A stretch of 6,762 nt of DNA, taken from assembly GCA_945492935.1 (NCBI GenBank), contig CALYVE010000093.1, positions 1 to 6,762 of the forward strand, written 5' to 3'. Under the pieces are notes generated by a model that did not search any database, was not told where the DNA came from, and was given only the letters and a program-made list of their open reading frames with translations. The position numbers and the translations under genes were made by a program. Source of the stretch: an uncultured Lachnospiraceae bacterium. GTDB taxonomy: Bacteria; Bacillota; Clostridia; Lachnospirales; Lachnospiraceae. This document shows, piece by piece, positions 1 to 6,197 of this stretch (positions within the stretch are counted from its first letter, which is position 1; each line of letters begins with the position of its first letter).

Positions 1-3
1 CAT
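1..3 (-). CDS. Probable start codon of the next operon gene (fliJ expected), rest outside window
   Basis: Only an ATG on the minus strand (bases 3-1) is visible. It lies 14 bases after the fliI stop codon and is preceded by GAGGGA with a 5-base spacer, which fits a translation start. In flagellar operons of this layout the gene after fliI is usually fliJ, the coiled-coil export chaperone that fits into the FliI ring. That identity is inferred from gene order alone. Another ATG at bases 16-14 has no ribosome binding site before it and is less likely. Confidence 0.45.
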
Positions 4-17
4 AAAAATCCCTCATA

Positions 18-1328
18 TTAATCAAAAATATCAGAAAGCATCGCAACCTCATCGTCAAAAGAATACTTCTCATCCACATCCTGTAATAAGAATTCGTTTA
101 CTTTGTCAATTTTTGAAATTGCATAATCGATATTTTTGTTAGATCCTGCCCGGTAGGCACCAATATTGATCAAATCTTCCGCGTCATTATATGTAGCCAT
201 AACATTTTTTAGCATTCCGGCTTTTTGTTTATGCTCTTTATCCGCAACAGAGCTCATACAACGTGAAATACTTGCAAGAACATCAATTGCAGGATAATGA
301 TTTTTCTGACCAAGCTTTCTTGACAAAACAATATGACCATCCAAAATACCTCTTGCCGTATCCGTAATTGGCTCATTAAAATCATCGCCGTCTACAAGAA
401 CTGTATATAGACCTGTAATCGAACCATTATATGTATTACCGGCTCGTTCGAGTACTTTTGGCATCTCGGAATAAACAGACGGCGGATATCCTCTTGTAAC
501 AGGCGGTTCTCCTGAAGCAAGACCGATTTCTCGCTGTGCTTGTGAAAAACGTGTCATGGAATCCATCATCAAAAGTACATCTTTTCCTTGATCACGAAAA
601 TATTCTGCAATAGCCGTTGCTGTTTTGGCAGCTTTATTACGAATTAAAGCCGGCTTGTCTGATGTTGAAACTACAATAACCGAACGTGCCATGCCTTCCT
701 CACCGAGATCTCGTTCTATGAACTCACGCACCTCTCTGCCTCGTTCTCCAATCAGAGCAATCACATTAATATCCGCTCGGGTATTACGTGCAAACATGCC
801 AAGCAGTGTACTCTTACCGACGCCACTACCTGCAAATATGCCAACACGCTGTCCTTTTCCAATTGTGAGAAGTCCATCAACCGCCTTGACACCAAGTGGT
901 AACACCTCATCAATTAGCTTTCGCTTCAGCGGATCCGGTGGTGCAGACTCAATCGGATAATCATCAACCGTCTCTAATGTACTACCGTCAATCGGTCGTC
1001 CGATACCATCTAACACCTTACCAAGCAGACATTCGCCAACGGGCACCTTTAAGGATGCTCCCGTATTTCGAACCGTCGCACCAAGGCCTATACCATCGAC
1101 AGAGTCATATGGCATTAGTAAAACTCGATTATCACGAAAGCCTACAACCTCTGCGATGACTTTATTCCCCGTATCTTTTGATATAATTTCACATAAATCG
1201 GTAAGCTTACATGGCGGTCCCATAGATTCAACAGTAAGTCCGACAACCTTACTGACCTTACCGTAAAACTCATAGTATTCACGATCATTTAATTGTTTGT
1301 ATTGTGAAACATCGAATAGTTTTCTCAT
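18..1328 (-). CDS. fliI: Flagellar type III export ATPase FliI
   Basis: FliI hydrolyses ATP at the cytoplasmic base of the flagellar export gate. It helps unload chaperones and deliver rod, hook and filament subunits. The 436-residue product has the usual family length. Visible motifs are the Walker A loop GSGVGKST at residues 167-174 (Lys172), GERGREV at 194-200 whose Glu195 matches the catalytic glutamate of the family, and the Walker B stretch VLLMMDSMTRF at 251-261 (Asp256). The ATPase alpha/beta signature PAIDVLASIS lies at 346-355. The segment EPPVTRGYPPS at 274-284 is typical of flagellar and type III export ATPases and separates it from F1 alpha and beta subunits. The N-terminal beta-barrel domain (about 20-95) is complete. 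The ATG start has AAAGGTGG six bases upstream. FliH is encoded directly upstream and is its partner and inhibitor. No missing residue or frameshift is seen. Confidence 0.97.
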   Translation of the reverse strand: MRKLFDVSQYKQLNDREYYEFYGKVSKVVGLTVESMGPPCKLTDLCEIISKDTGNKVIAEVVGFRDNRVLLMPYDSVDGIGLGATVRNTGASLKVPVGECLLGKVLDGIGRPIDGSTLETVDDYPIESAPPDPLKRKLIDEVLPLGVKAVDGLLTIGKGQRVGIFAGSGVGKSTLLGMFARNTRADINVIALIGERGREVREFIERDLGEEGMARSVIVVSTSDKPALIRNKAAKTATAIAEYFRDQGKDVLLMMDSMTRFSQAQREIGLASGEPPVTRGYPPSVYSEMPKVLERAGNTYNGSITGLYTVLVDGDDFNEPITDTARGILDGHIVLSRKLGQKNHYPAIDVLASISRCMSSVADKEHKQKAGMLKNVMATYNDAEDLINIGAYRAGSNKNIDYAISKIDKVNEFLLQDVDEKYSFDDEVAMLSDIFD

Positions 1329-1413
1329 AATCGACCACCTTTGTCTACTGACACCAAATAGTAAACATGGCTGTCGATTGGAGCATATTTGCCCACTGTA
1401 CGGCAGCCAAGGA
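1329..1413 (-). other. 85-base fliH-fliI spacer with short inverted repeats next to the fliI RBS
   Basis: This is the only gap longer than 25 bases inside the flagellar part of the operon. The seven-base sequence aatcgac (1329-1335) is inverted at 1373-1379. A second six-base pair, tggctg (1368-1373) and cagcca (1404-1409), shares one base with it. The first pairing would place the fliI ribosome binding site (1335-1342) at the edge of a stem-loop. No promoter with convincing -35 and -10 boxes and no terminator with a U tract is visible. The longest reading frame from a minus-strand ATG here is seven codons. Pairings this short can arise by chance. Confidence 0.35.
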
Positions 1414-2190
1414 TTATTCTGATAGAAGTTTTATTGCTGTGATAAGATTCTTAACCTGTACATCCATCGACAAATCTACGATACCATTCTCGGATTCAAT
1501 CATGCATTGACCGCTTGAAAGCTTTGCATCTCCAAAAATCTCAATGGAAACACCCGGATTCGCAGCACCGATAATTCGGTCACGGTTATCATAAATATAT
1601 GGATAAATTTCACTGGCCACACGAATAATAAACTGTTTACTGCTATCGATATTGTTTAATGCATTATTAATCATATGTAACATAACCGGCTTATACGTAT
1701 CTACAAGAATGCCTGTAAGCTTCTCGATAAGTCGGCATGCAACATCAACCATGTCCTTTTCAGCAAATGCAAGTTCATCTAAAAGCTCTTCTTCTTTCTT
1801 TTTTGCGGCAATGGCATTTTGCTGACGCATAGCCTGTACTTGATCCTCAACCTGCTGTTTTGCAGCCTCCAAGCCTTCTGCAAGCCCTTTTTGGTAGCCT
1901 TCTTCTCTCGCCTGTTCCCGTATAGCACCGGCTTCGATTTCAGCATCCGAAATAATTTTATCCGCCTGTTCTTTCGCATCATCAACAATAATTGTAGCTT
2001 TTTCCAGTGCATCATTTAACAATTTTTTATTCGATTCGTTTTTTTCTGTTAAATCGTCAGGAAATTGTTCTTCTATCGGACGAACAATCTTAACGTTCTG
2101 ATTCTTTTTGATTTCCCGTTGATTCATATCAATGATATATGGTTCACTGGCACTTAAATTGTGAAATCCCGACTTGAATAGATTAGACAA
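1414..2190 (-). CDS. fliH: Flagellar assembly protein FliH, export ATPase regulator (TTG start)
   Basis: FliH binds the FliI N-terminus, holds the ATPase in check, and links it to the C ring and export gate. From the preferred start the protein has 258 residues. A charged N-terminal segment is followed by a long, probably coiled-coil helix at about 50-150, with GYQKGLAEG at 98-106 giving the GxxxG-type spacing known in FliH. A compact C-terminal domain includes LSSGQCMIESENGIVD at 224-239, the family pattern of sGxCxIEs-x-GxID. The frame is open up to a GTG at 2211, but no ribosome binding site precedes that codon. A full GGAGGTGA at 2199-2206 lies inside the longer frame, eight bases before TTG at 2190, so TTG is chosen. 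The gene then overlaps the end of fliG by eight bases, which suggests translational coupling. The family assignment rests on the glycine-rich helix, the C-terminal motif and the position between fliG and fliI. Confidence 0.9.
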   Translation of the reverse strand: MSNLFKSGFHNLSASEPYIIDMNQREIKKNQNVKIVRPIEEQFPDDLTEKNESNKKLLNDALEKATIIVDDAKEQADKIISDAEIEAGAIREQAREEGYQKGLAEGLEAAKQQVEDQVQAMRQQNAIAAKKKEEELLDELAFAEKDMVDVACRLIEKLTGILVDTYKPVMLHMINNALNNIDSSKQFIIRVASEIYPYIYDNRDRIIGAANPGVSIEIFGDAKLSSGQCMIESENGIVDLSMDVQVKNLITAIKLLSE

Positions 2191-3196
2191 TAATCTCGTC
2201 ACCTCCACCACGTGAGATTACGATCTCGCCGGAATCCTCAAGCTTACGAATAATATTAACAATCTTCTGTTGTGCTTCTTCAACATCTTTCAAACGTACA
2301 GGACCCATGAATTCCATGTCATCCTTAATCATAGCTGCAAGACGGGATGAAAGATTGTCAAAAATAGCTTTTTGAACATCTTCATTCGCATTCTTAAGGG
2401 CGGTTGCAAGCTCATTATTATCAACCTCACGAAGCACAGTCTGAATTGAACGATTATCGAGAAGAAGAATATCCTCAAATACAAACATCTTCTTACGAAT
2501 CTGATCTGCAAGTTCAGGATTCTCGACCTCAAGTTCCTCCATAATATGCTTCTGTGTACTACGATCAACAGAGTTCAAAATACTTACAATCGAATCAACA
2601 CCACCGATAATTGTGTAATCCTGATTTACGAGTGAAGCAAGTTTCTTTTCTAATACTTTTTCAACTTCTTTGATAACATCCGGACTTGTACGATCCATCG
2701 TTGCAATTCTCATAGCAACATCCGATTGTTTTTCCGGTGCAAGTGCACTTACTACGGCAGCCGCCTGTGATGATGGCAGATATGACAAAATAAGTGCAAT
2801 CGTCTGCGGATGTTCATCCTGAATAAAGTTGAGCAACTGTCCCGGATCTGCTTTTCGGACAAATTCAAACGGACGTACCTGCAGAGAAGCCGTAAGCTTT
2901 CCGATAACAGTTTTTGCACGTTCTTCTCCAAGTGCTTTATCAAGCAACTCCTTGGCATATCCAATACCACCCTCGGAAATATATTGCTGTGCAAGACAAA
3001 CCTCATAGAATTCATCAAGGACTGCATCCTTCATATCAGACGGAATGCTTTTCGTGTTCGCAATTTCAAGTGTAAGCTGTTCAATTTCGTCGTCTTTTAA
3101 ATGTTTAAATACTTGCGAAGAACGTTCCGGTCCAAGTGCAATCAATAATATTGCAGCCTTTTGAACGCCTCCGATATCAGAAATATTTACCGCCAT
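2183..3196 (-). CDS. fliG: Flagellar motor switch protein FliG
   Basis: FliG forms the top of the C ring. It binds the MS ring through its N-terminal domain and meets the stator MotA through its C-terminal domain, converting ion flow to torque. The 337-residue length is normal. The N-terminal domain starts at MAVNISDIGG, the middle domain carries the EHPQ motif at 128-131, a flexible Gly-Gly lies at 198-199, and MFVF at 237-240 matches the MFxF hinge. The charged residues important in Escherichia coli FliG (K264, R281, D288, D289, R297) have matches here at K268, R285, D292, D293 and R301, a constant offset of four, so the torque face is intact. The ATG start has GGGAGTGA (3203-3210) six bases upstream, and this element contains the fliF stop codon. 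The spacing is compatible with coupling to fliF and fliH. Confidence 0.97.
   Translation of the reverse strand: MAVNISDIGGVQKAAILLIALGPERSSQVFKHLKDDEIEQLTLEIANTKSIPSDMKDAVLDEFYEVCLAQQYISEGGIGYAKELLDKALGEERAKTVIGKLTASLQVRPFEFVRKADPGQLLNFIQDEHPQTIALILSYLPSSQAAAVVSALAPEKQSDVAMRIATMDRTSPDVIKEVEKVLEKKLASLVNQDYTIIGGVDSIVSILNSVDRSTQKHIMEELEVENPELADQIRKKMFVFEDILLLDNRSIQTVLREVDNNELATALKNANEDVQKAIFDNLSSRLAAMIKDDMEFMGPVRLKDVEEAQQKIVNIIRKLEDSGEIVISRGGGDEIIV
2199..2206 (-). promoter_or_regulatory. Ribosome binding site that sets the fliH start
   Basis: The minus strand reads GGAGGTGA, near-perfect complementarity to the 16S anti-Shine-Dalgarno sequence. It lies eight bases before TTG at 2190 and within the last codons of fliG. 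GTG codons at 2211 and 2208 lie upstream of or against this element and cannot use it. Confidence 0.8.
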
Positions 3197-3202
3197 CTAA
3201 CG

Positions 3203-4804
3203 TCACTCCCAATCATCATTCAACCAGTTTCTAAGAAGTGCAGCGACTGCTTCCGGATTCTCATCTACGAACTTCTCAATCTGAAGCTTTGCTGCTGATT
3301 TATCACTAAATTCGATATCATCCAATGTCTGATTCTCTTTGGTAGTAGCAAGTAACGCCTCAACAGAAAGCTCAGGCTCTACTTCCACAACTTCATCCGG
3401 CTTCATACCCTTGAAAACTACAAAGAGTAACAATAGACCAATAATAACAGCCAATACAATCGATATAATACTCTGAATAGGAACCGGCTTTTTCTCGGAA
3501 GGATAAAATACGGGAACAACACGTTCCACAACGTGAATGTTCGCTTCCTTCATTCCTGTCGCCTTCGCAAGTAACGGAACAAGTTCCTCCGAATTCACAA
3601 CCTCTGTTTCTTCGGAGTGCGCTGCCTTAAACTCTTCGAAGGTTATCCCATCAAGCTCACCCTTGGCTTTTAATTCATCCTCGATATAAATCTCATACTT
3701 TGTAAGTACCATACCCATAGACGAATTTGTCATATTGACCTCACCAACAGGTGTAACCTTATTTGTTTCAATATAACTTGTTTTATAATTGTTTTTCATA
3801 ACAGTCAGTGAGGACTCACCATTTGCCGTATCTAACAAATTATAATCTGTTATTTCCTCACCATTTGCATCCGTGCCAACTACACCGCCGGTACCGTCTA
3901 CATTGGTGGCTAAGTAATAATAATTACTATCAAGTGGTCCGGTTTCATCCTCATCATTTGAATAATATTCCATCTGATGAATCTCTTCCTGCGAAAGCTT
4001 AATATCAAGGTTTGAAGAGACCGAAACTTCATCATAAACACCGGAATTAACCATCAAATTCCAGAGTTTGCTGTTGTAATATTCTTCGATTTGTTGCTGA
4101 ACAAGCAAATTATTCGATACAGTCGAGCTGTTATTTGCACCCGAAAACAAAAGACGACCCTGATTATCAATAATTGTAATGTCATCCGTATTCGAATCTC
4201 CTACACAGCTTTTTGCATATTCTGCAATTGCCTGTGTACTCTCGTTGCTGAAATTGTTATTCACCGTAAGCATAATACTTACAGAGGTACTTTGTTCGTT
4301 TGCATAAATCGTGTTAGTGTTCGTAGGTAAATTGATTGTAACCGATGTCTTTGAAACGCCCTCAATTCGGCTGATATCAGCTTCCATTGTTGATTCCAGA
4401 TTGATTTTGGCTTTGAGTTTTTTCTCAGAGTCTGTCGTATTAAAGCTATTGTCAAAAAGCCACTCATAATCCGTATTGTTATAGCTTGCACTGATACCAT
4501 TTTGTCCCAAAAGCAAGCGTGCATCCGACTCACTATCCTCTGCCACGTCAATACTGAGCGCGTCTTTTGAAACCTTATACTTGATTCCGTTGTCATCAAG
4601 TACAGCTGTAGCCTGCGAAGCTGCAGCAGTGTCATCAAATGTCACCAAACGCACATAAGATGTACGATTCAAAACCATAAACAAGGCAATCAAAGTAATG
4701 ATTACCGCTGCTACGACCGACAAAAATAAAGTTTTCTGTTTTGTTGTGTACTTGTTCCAGAATTCAATCAATCTGGAAGGAAGTTGTCTAAACCATTCCC
4801 TCAT
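3203..4804 (-). CDS. fliF: Flagellar MS-ring protein FliF
   Basis: FliF multimerises in the membrane to form the MS ring, the platform on which the rod, export gate and C ring assemble. The 533-residue protein has an N-terminal membrane segment at about 25-45 and ring-building domains with RIEGVSKTSVTINLP at 146-160 and DNQGRLLFSG at 213-222. An acidic, Asn/Gly-rich linker lies at about 282-332, a second membrane segment at about 443-464, and a cytoplasmic tail ending in LLRNWLNDDWE. That C-terminal stretch is the FliG-binding region, and fliG is the next gene. The overall length is slightly below the roughly 560 residues of enteric FliF. The frame contains an earlier ATG at 4816, four codons upstream, but it has no ribosome binding site. 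GGAG at 4811-4814 stands six bases before ATG 4804, which is therefore preferred. No frameshift or missing segment is seen. Confidence 0.96.
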   Translation of the reverse strand: MREWFRQLPSRLIEFWNKYTTKQKTLFLSVVAAVIITLIALFMVLNRTSYVRLVTFDDTAAASQATAVLDDNGIKYKVSKDALSIDVAEDSESDARLLLGQNGISASYNNTDYEWLFDNSFNTTDSEKKLKAKINLESTMEADISRIEGVSKTSVTINLPTNTNTIYANEQSTSVSIMLTVNNNFSNESTQAIAEYAKSCVGDSNTDDITIIDNQGRLLFSGANNSSTVSNNLLVQQQIEEYYNSKLWNLMVNSGVYDEVSVSSNLDIKLSQEEIHQMEYYSNDEDETGPLDSNYYYLATNVDGTGGVVGTDANGEEITDYNLLDTANGESSLTVMKNNYKTSYIETNKVTPVGEVNMTNSSMGMVLTKYEIYIEDELKAKGELDGITFEEFKAAHSEETEVVNSEELVPLLAKATGMKEANIHVVERVVPVFYPSEKKPVPIQSIISIVLAVIIGLLLLFVVFKGMKPDEVVEVEPELSVEALLATTKENQTLDDIEFSDKSAAKLQIEKFVDENPEAVAALLRNWLNDDWE

Positions 4805-4810
4805 AGGTTT

Positions 4811-4814
4811 CTCC
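4811..4814 (-). promoter_or_regulatory. Ribosome binding site that sets the fliF start
   Basis: The minus strand reads GGAGAAACCTATG: a GGAG core six bases before the ATG at 4804. The alternative ATG at 4816 overlaps this core, and only A/T-rich sequence without a purine-rich site lies before it. The core is weaker than those of the neighbouring genes, which may lower FliF translation relative to FliE, though this is inference. Confidence 0.65.
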
Positions 4815-4826
4815 ATTGACTAATAA

Positions 4827-5174
4827 TTACAATTGCATGTTCATTAATTCTTTGTATGCAGTGACAACTGCATTTGTAATACGTGTTGTATATTGCAGTG
4901 CGATACTTGCCTTACGTTCGGCATTCGCAACATCATGAATACTGTCTGTATATCCGAGTGCAAAACTGATTTCAGCCGATTCGGCTGCCTTTTGCAGAGA
5001 ATCTGCCTCCTTATACATATCCACCATTGCACCAAATATCGTGTCAAAGGAAGTTGGATCTGAAGAAGATGTTGCATGTTCCGCTGCTTTTGCTGCGGTT
5101 GCACTATTTGTACTGTAAATGCTGTTTAGCGATGTATATTCGTCGCTAAATAAGGAAACCGGTGTAATTGCCAT
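4827..5174 (-). CDS. fliE: Flagellar hook-basal body protein FliE
   Basis: FliE joins the MS ring and export gate to the first rod subunits and is among the first proteins exported by the flagellar system. The protein has 115 residues, within the usual range of about 100-115. The N-terminus is Ser/Thr/Ala-rich and likely flexible, as in other FliE proteins. The family signature is in the C-terminal half: DSLQKAAESAEISFALG in the middle and TAYKELMNMQL at the very end, matching the conserved AYxEIMxMxl terminus. The ATG start has AGGAGTGA (5183-5190) eight bases upstream. The gene lies 19 bases after flgC and 22 bases before fliF, the usual position between the rod genes and the MS-ring gene. 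Confidence 0.95.
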   Translation of the reverse strand: MAITPVSLFSDEYTSLNSIYSTNSATAAKAAEHATSSSDPTSFDTIFGAMVDMYKEADSLQKAAESAEISFALGYTDSIHDVANAERKASIALQYTTRITNAVVTAYKELMNMQL

Positions 5175-5193
5175 TTGCTATATCACTCCTATA

Positions 5194-5634
5194 TTAACCC
5201 TTGAATAATTCAAGTCCTTTCGATGCAATACTTTTCGCTGCATTAAAGGCTGTGACATTGGCCTCATATGCACGAGAAGAATCAATCAAGTTCGTCATTT
5301 CCGTTACCGTGTCAACATTTGGATACTCAACATAACCTTCCTCGTTGGCATCCGGATTGTCCGGCTCATAAACTAAACGAAGATCAGACGGGTCTTCCAC
5401 AACCTGTGTAACTTTGACTCCGTTTGGTTTGTAATAGCCTAAATAGCCATTTAAAATATGATCAAACGATGTTGTGTCCTGTTCGGAAAAAACAACCGTC
5501 TTTCTACGATATGCGCCACCCTTTTGGGTACGGGTTGTGCTTGCATTTGCGATGTTCTCTGAAATAACATCCATACGAAGCTGCTGTGCCGTCATACCGG
5601 TTGCAGCAACATTCATGGAAGAAAATACACCCAT
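5194..5634 (-). CDS. flgC: Flagellar proximal rod protein FlgC
   Basis: FlgC is a subunit of the proximal rod, exported through the flagellar type III system and assembled above FliE and FlgB. The 146-residue protein has the normal family length. The rod/hook N-terminal motif is present as ENIANASTTRT at 26-36, followed by GGAYRRK at 39-45, the form specific to FlgC. The C-terminal helix (about 112-146) includes NLIDSSRAYEANVTAFNAAK, the heptad-rich partner helix common to axial proteins. There is no cleavable signal peptide, as expected for an export-apparatus substrate. The ATG start is preceded by AAAGGAGG (5643-5650) with an eight-base spacer. This site begins at the last base of the flgB stop codon, so the two genes are tightly linked. 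Confidence 0.97.
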   Translation of the reverse strand: MGVFSSMNVAATGMTAQQLRMDVISENIANASTTRTQKGGAYRRKTVVFSEQDTTSFDHILNGYLGYYKPNGVKVTQVVEDPSDLRLVYEPDNPDANEEGYVEYPNVDTVTEMTNLIDSSRAYEANVTAFNAAKSIASKGLELFKG

Positions 5635-5649
5635 ATCTTATTCCTCCTT

Positions 5650-6045
5650 TTAATTATTCCTCAAAACCGTGTCATATCTGCTATATTCCTGATTCATAAG
5701 ATCCACTAATGTATCATAGCGAAGCGTATTTTCAGCTAAATATGCTTCTTCGGTTGCAATATCAACATTATTCCCGTCCAAACGATATGACAGTGATGAA
5801 TTATCCGTATAAACCTGTGGGTCTAATATAGACAGATCATAATTCGCATTTTTTACCGCCTGTTGTAAAGTCTTTTCACCACTTAATTCCGCCTGCAAAA
5901 TTGATTCAAAATTAATATCCTTACGCTTGTAATTCGGCGTGCTTGCATTCGCAATGTTGTTTGTGATTAATTGATTACGCAAATTGGCAGCATCTGCGGC
6001 TTTGTCCAAAATATTCACATAATTGTAAATATCCGTATTAATCAT
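5650..6045 (-). CDS. flgB: Flagellar proximal rod protein FlgB, first gene of the flagellar operon
   Basis: FlgB is a proximal rod subunit that works with FlgC and FliE at the base of the axial structure. The 131-residue protein has typical length. The rod N-terminal motif NNIANASTPNYKR lies at 29-41. The C-terminal half carries DGNNVDIATEEAYLAENTLRY, close to the family pattern DGNxVDxexExxxLAxNxxxY, and ends in a helix that pairs with the N-terminal one. The ATG start is supported by AGGAGGTG at 6050-6057, with six bases between AGGAGG and ATG. It is the first flagellar gene after topA, so the 152-base region upstream probably holds the operon's control elements. No codY gene lies between topA and flgB. 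Confidence 0.97.
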   Translation of the reverse strand: MINTDIYNYVNILDKAADAANLRNQLITNNIANASTPNYKRKDINFESILQAELSGEKTLQQAVKNANYDLSILDPQVYTDNSSLSYRLDGNNVDIATEEAYLAENTLRYDTLVDLMNQEYSRYDTVLRNN

Positions 6046-6049
6046 AATG

Positions 6050-6057
6050 CACCTCCT
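6050..6057 (-). promoter_or_regulatory. Strong ribosome binding site of flgB
   Basis: The minus strand reads AGGAGGTG, six bases (counted from AGGAGG) before the flgB ATG. It is one of the best matches to the anti-Shine-Dalgarno sequence in the window. It lies 26 bases beyond the U tract of the upstream hairpin, so that hairpin does not mask it directly. Confidence 0.85.
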
Positions 6058-6082
6058 CTATTACATTTATCGAAATATTCTG

Positions 6083-6130
6083 AAAAAAAATTATCGTACA
6101 GATAATATTTTCCACTATCCATACGATAAT
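6083..6130 (-). terminator. 17-bp hairpin with U tract: topA terminator or flgB leader attenuator
   Basis: Read on the minus strand, bases 6130-6114 pair along their full length with 6106-6090 around a seven-base loop (6113-6107). Fourteen pairs are Watson-Crick and three are G-U. Only three are G-C, so the stem is long but AT-rich. Eight consecutive U residues (6090-6083) follow, the first being the last stem base. This is the form of an intrinsic terminator. The G-U pairs become A-C mismatches in a plus-strand transcript, and no U tract follows on that side, so the element is directional. It starts 68 bases after the topA stop codon and ends 37 bases before flgB. It may end topA transcripts, regulate readthrough into flgB, or both. 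Confidence 0.75.
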
Positions 6131-6131
6131 C

Positions 6132-6160
6132 ATAGTACCATATTTTGTGTCTATCGGCAA
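6132..6160 (-). promoter_or_regulatory. Candidate vegetative (sigma-A type) promoter for the flagellar operon
   Basis: On the minus strand TTGCCG (6160-6155, four of six matches to TTGACA) is followed after exactly 17 bases by TACTAT (6137-6132, four of six matches to TATAAT). A TGG at 6140-6138 gives the extended -10 form TGn. The start of transcription would fall near 6125, inside the first arm of the hairpin, leaving a leader of about 80 bases. The hexamers are mediocre and the region is AT-rich, so this is a candidate only. TATGAT (6134-6129) is a nearby alternative -10. Confidence 0.4.
6151..6158 (-). promoter_or_regulatory. Sequence resembling a flagellar sigma factor (sigma-28/sigma-D) -10 box
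   Basis: The minus strand reads GCCGATAG, seven of eight matches to the sigma-28/sigma-D -10 element (GCCGATAA or GCCGATAT). At the usual spacing of about 15 bases no good TAAA -35 element is found: the tetramer there is GTAT. A transcript from here would start near 6145 and include the complete hairpin. The box overlaps the candidate sigma-A -35. It is suggestive because of its place before flgB, but unproven. Confidence 0.3.
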
Positions 6161-6197
6161 GAAAATTCTAAAAATACCACAAAATATTTATTGTTTT

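Noticed and set aside
625..960. Plus-strand open frame of 111 codons
   Set aside because: It lies wholly antisense to the ATPase core of fliI, shows no family motif and is biased by the coding sequence opposite. It is a shadow frame.
896..1159. Plus-strand open frame of 87 codons
   Set aside because: It is antisense to the N-terminal region of fliI, has no recognisable domain and overlaps another shadow frame. There is no promoter or operon context.
1351..1374. Seven-codon upstream reading frame in the fliH-fliI gap
   Set aside because: It lacks a ribosome binding site, and a frame of this length occurs readily by chance.
2329..2568. Minus-strand frame of 79 codons inside fliG
   Set aside because: It is out of frame with fliG across its conserved C-terminal domain, so it is a shadow.
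3860..4010. Asn/Asp/Gly-rich segment of fliF as an inserted or foreign piece
   Set aside because: The frame is continuous, and base composition does not visibly change. Acidic variable loops before the second membrane segment are usual in FliF, so nothing suggests insertion.
4279..4638. Minus-strand frame of 119 codons inside fliF
   Set aside because: It lies out of frame within the well-conserved ring-building domain of fliF and has no motif of its own.
6178..6197. AT-rich AAATA/TATTT pairing just after topA as the topA terminator
   Set aside because: The possible stem is only five A-T pairs and is not followed by a clear U tract. The hairpin at 6090-6130 is far better.
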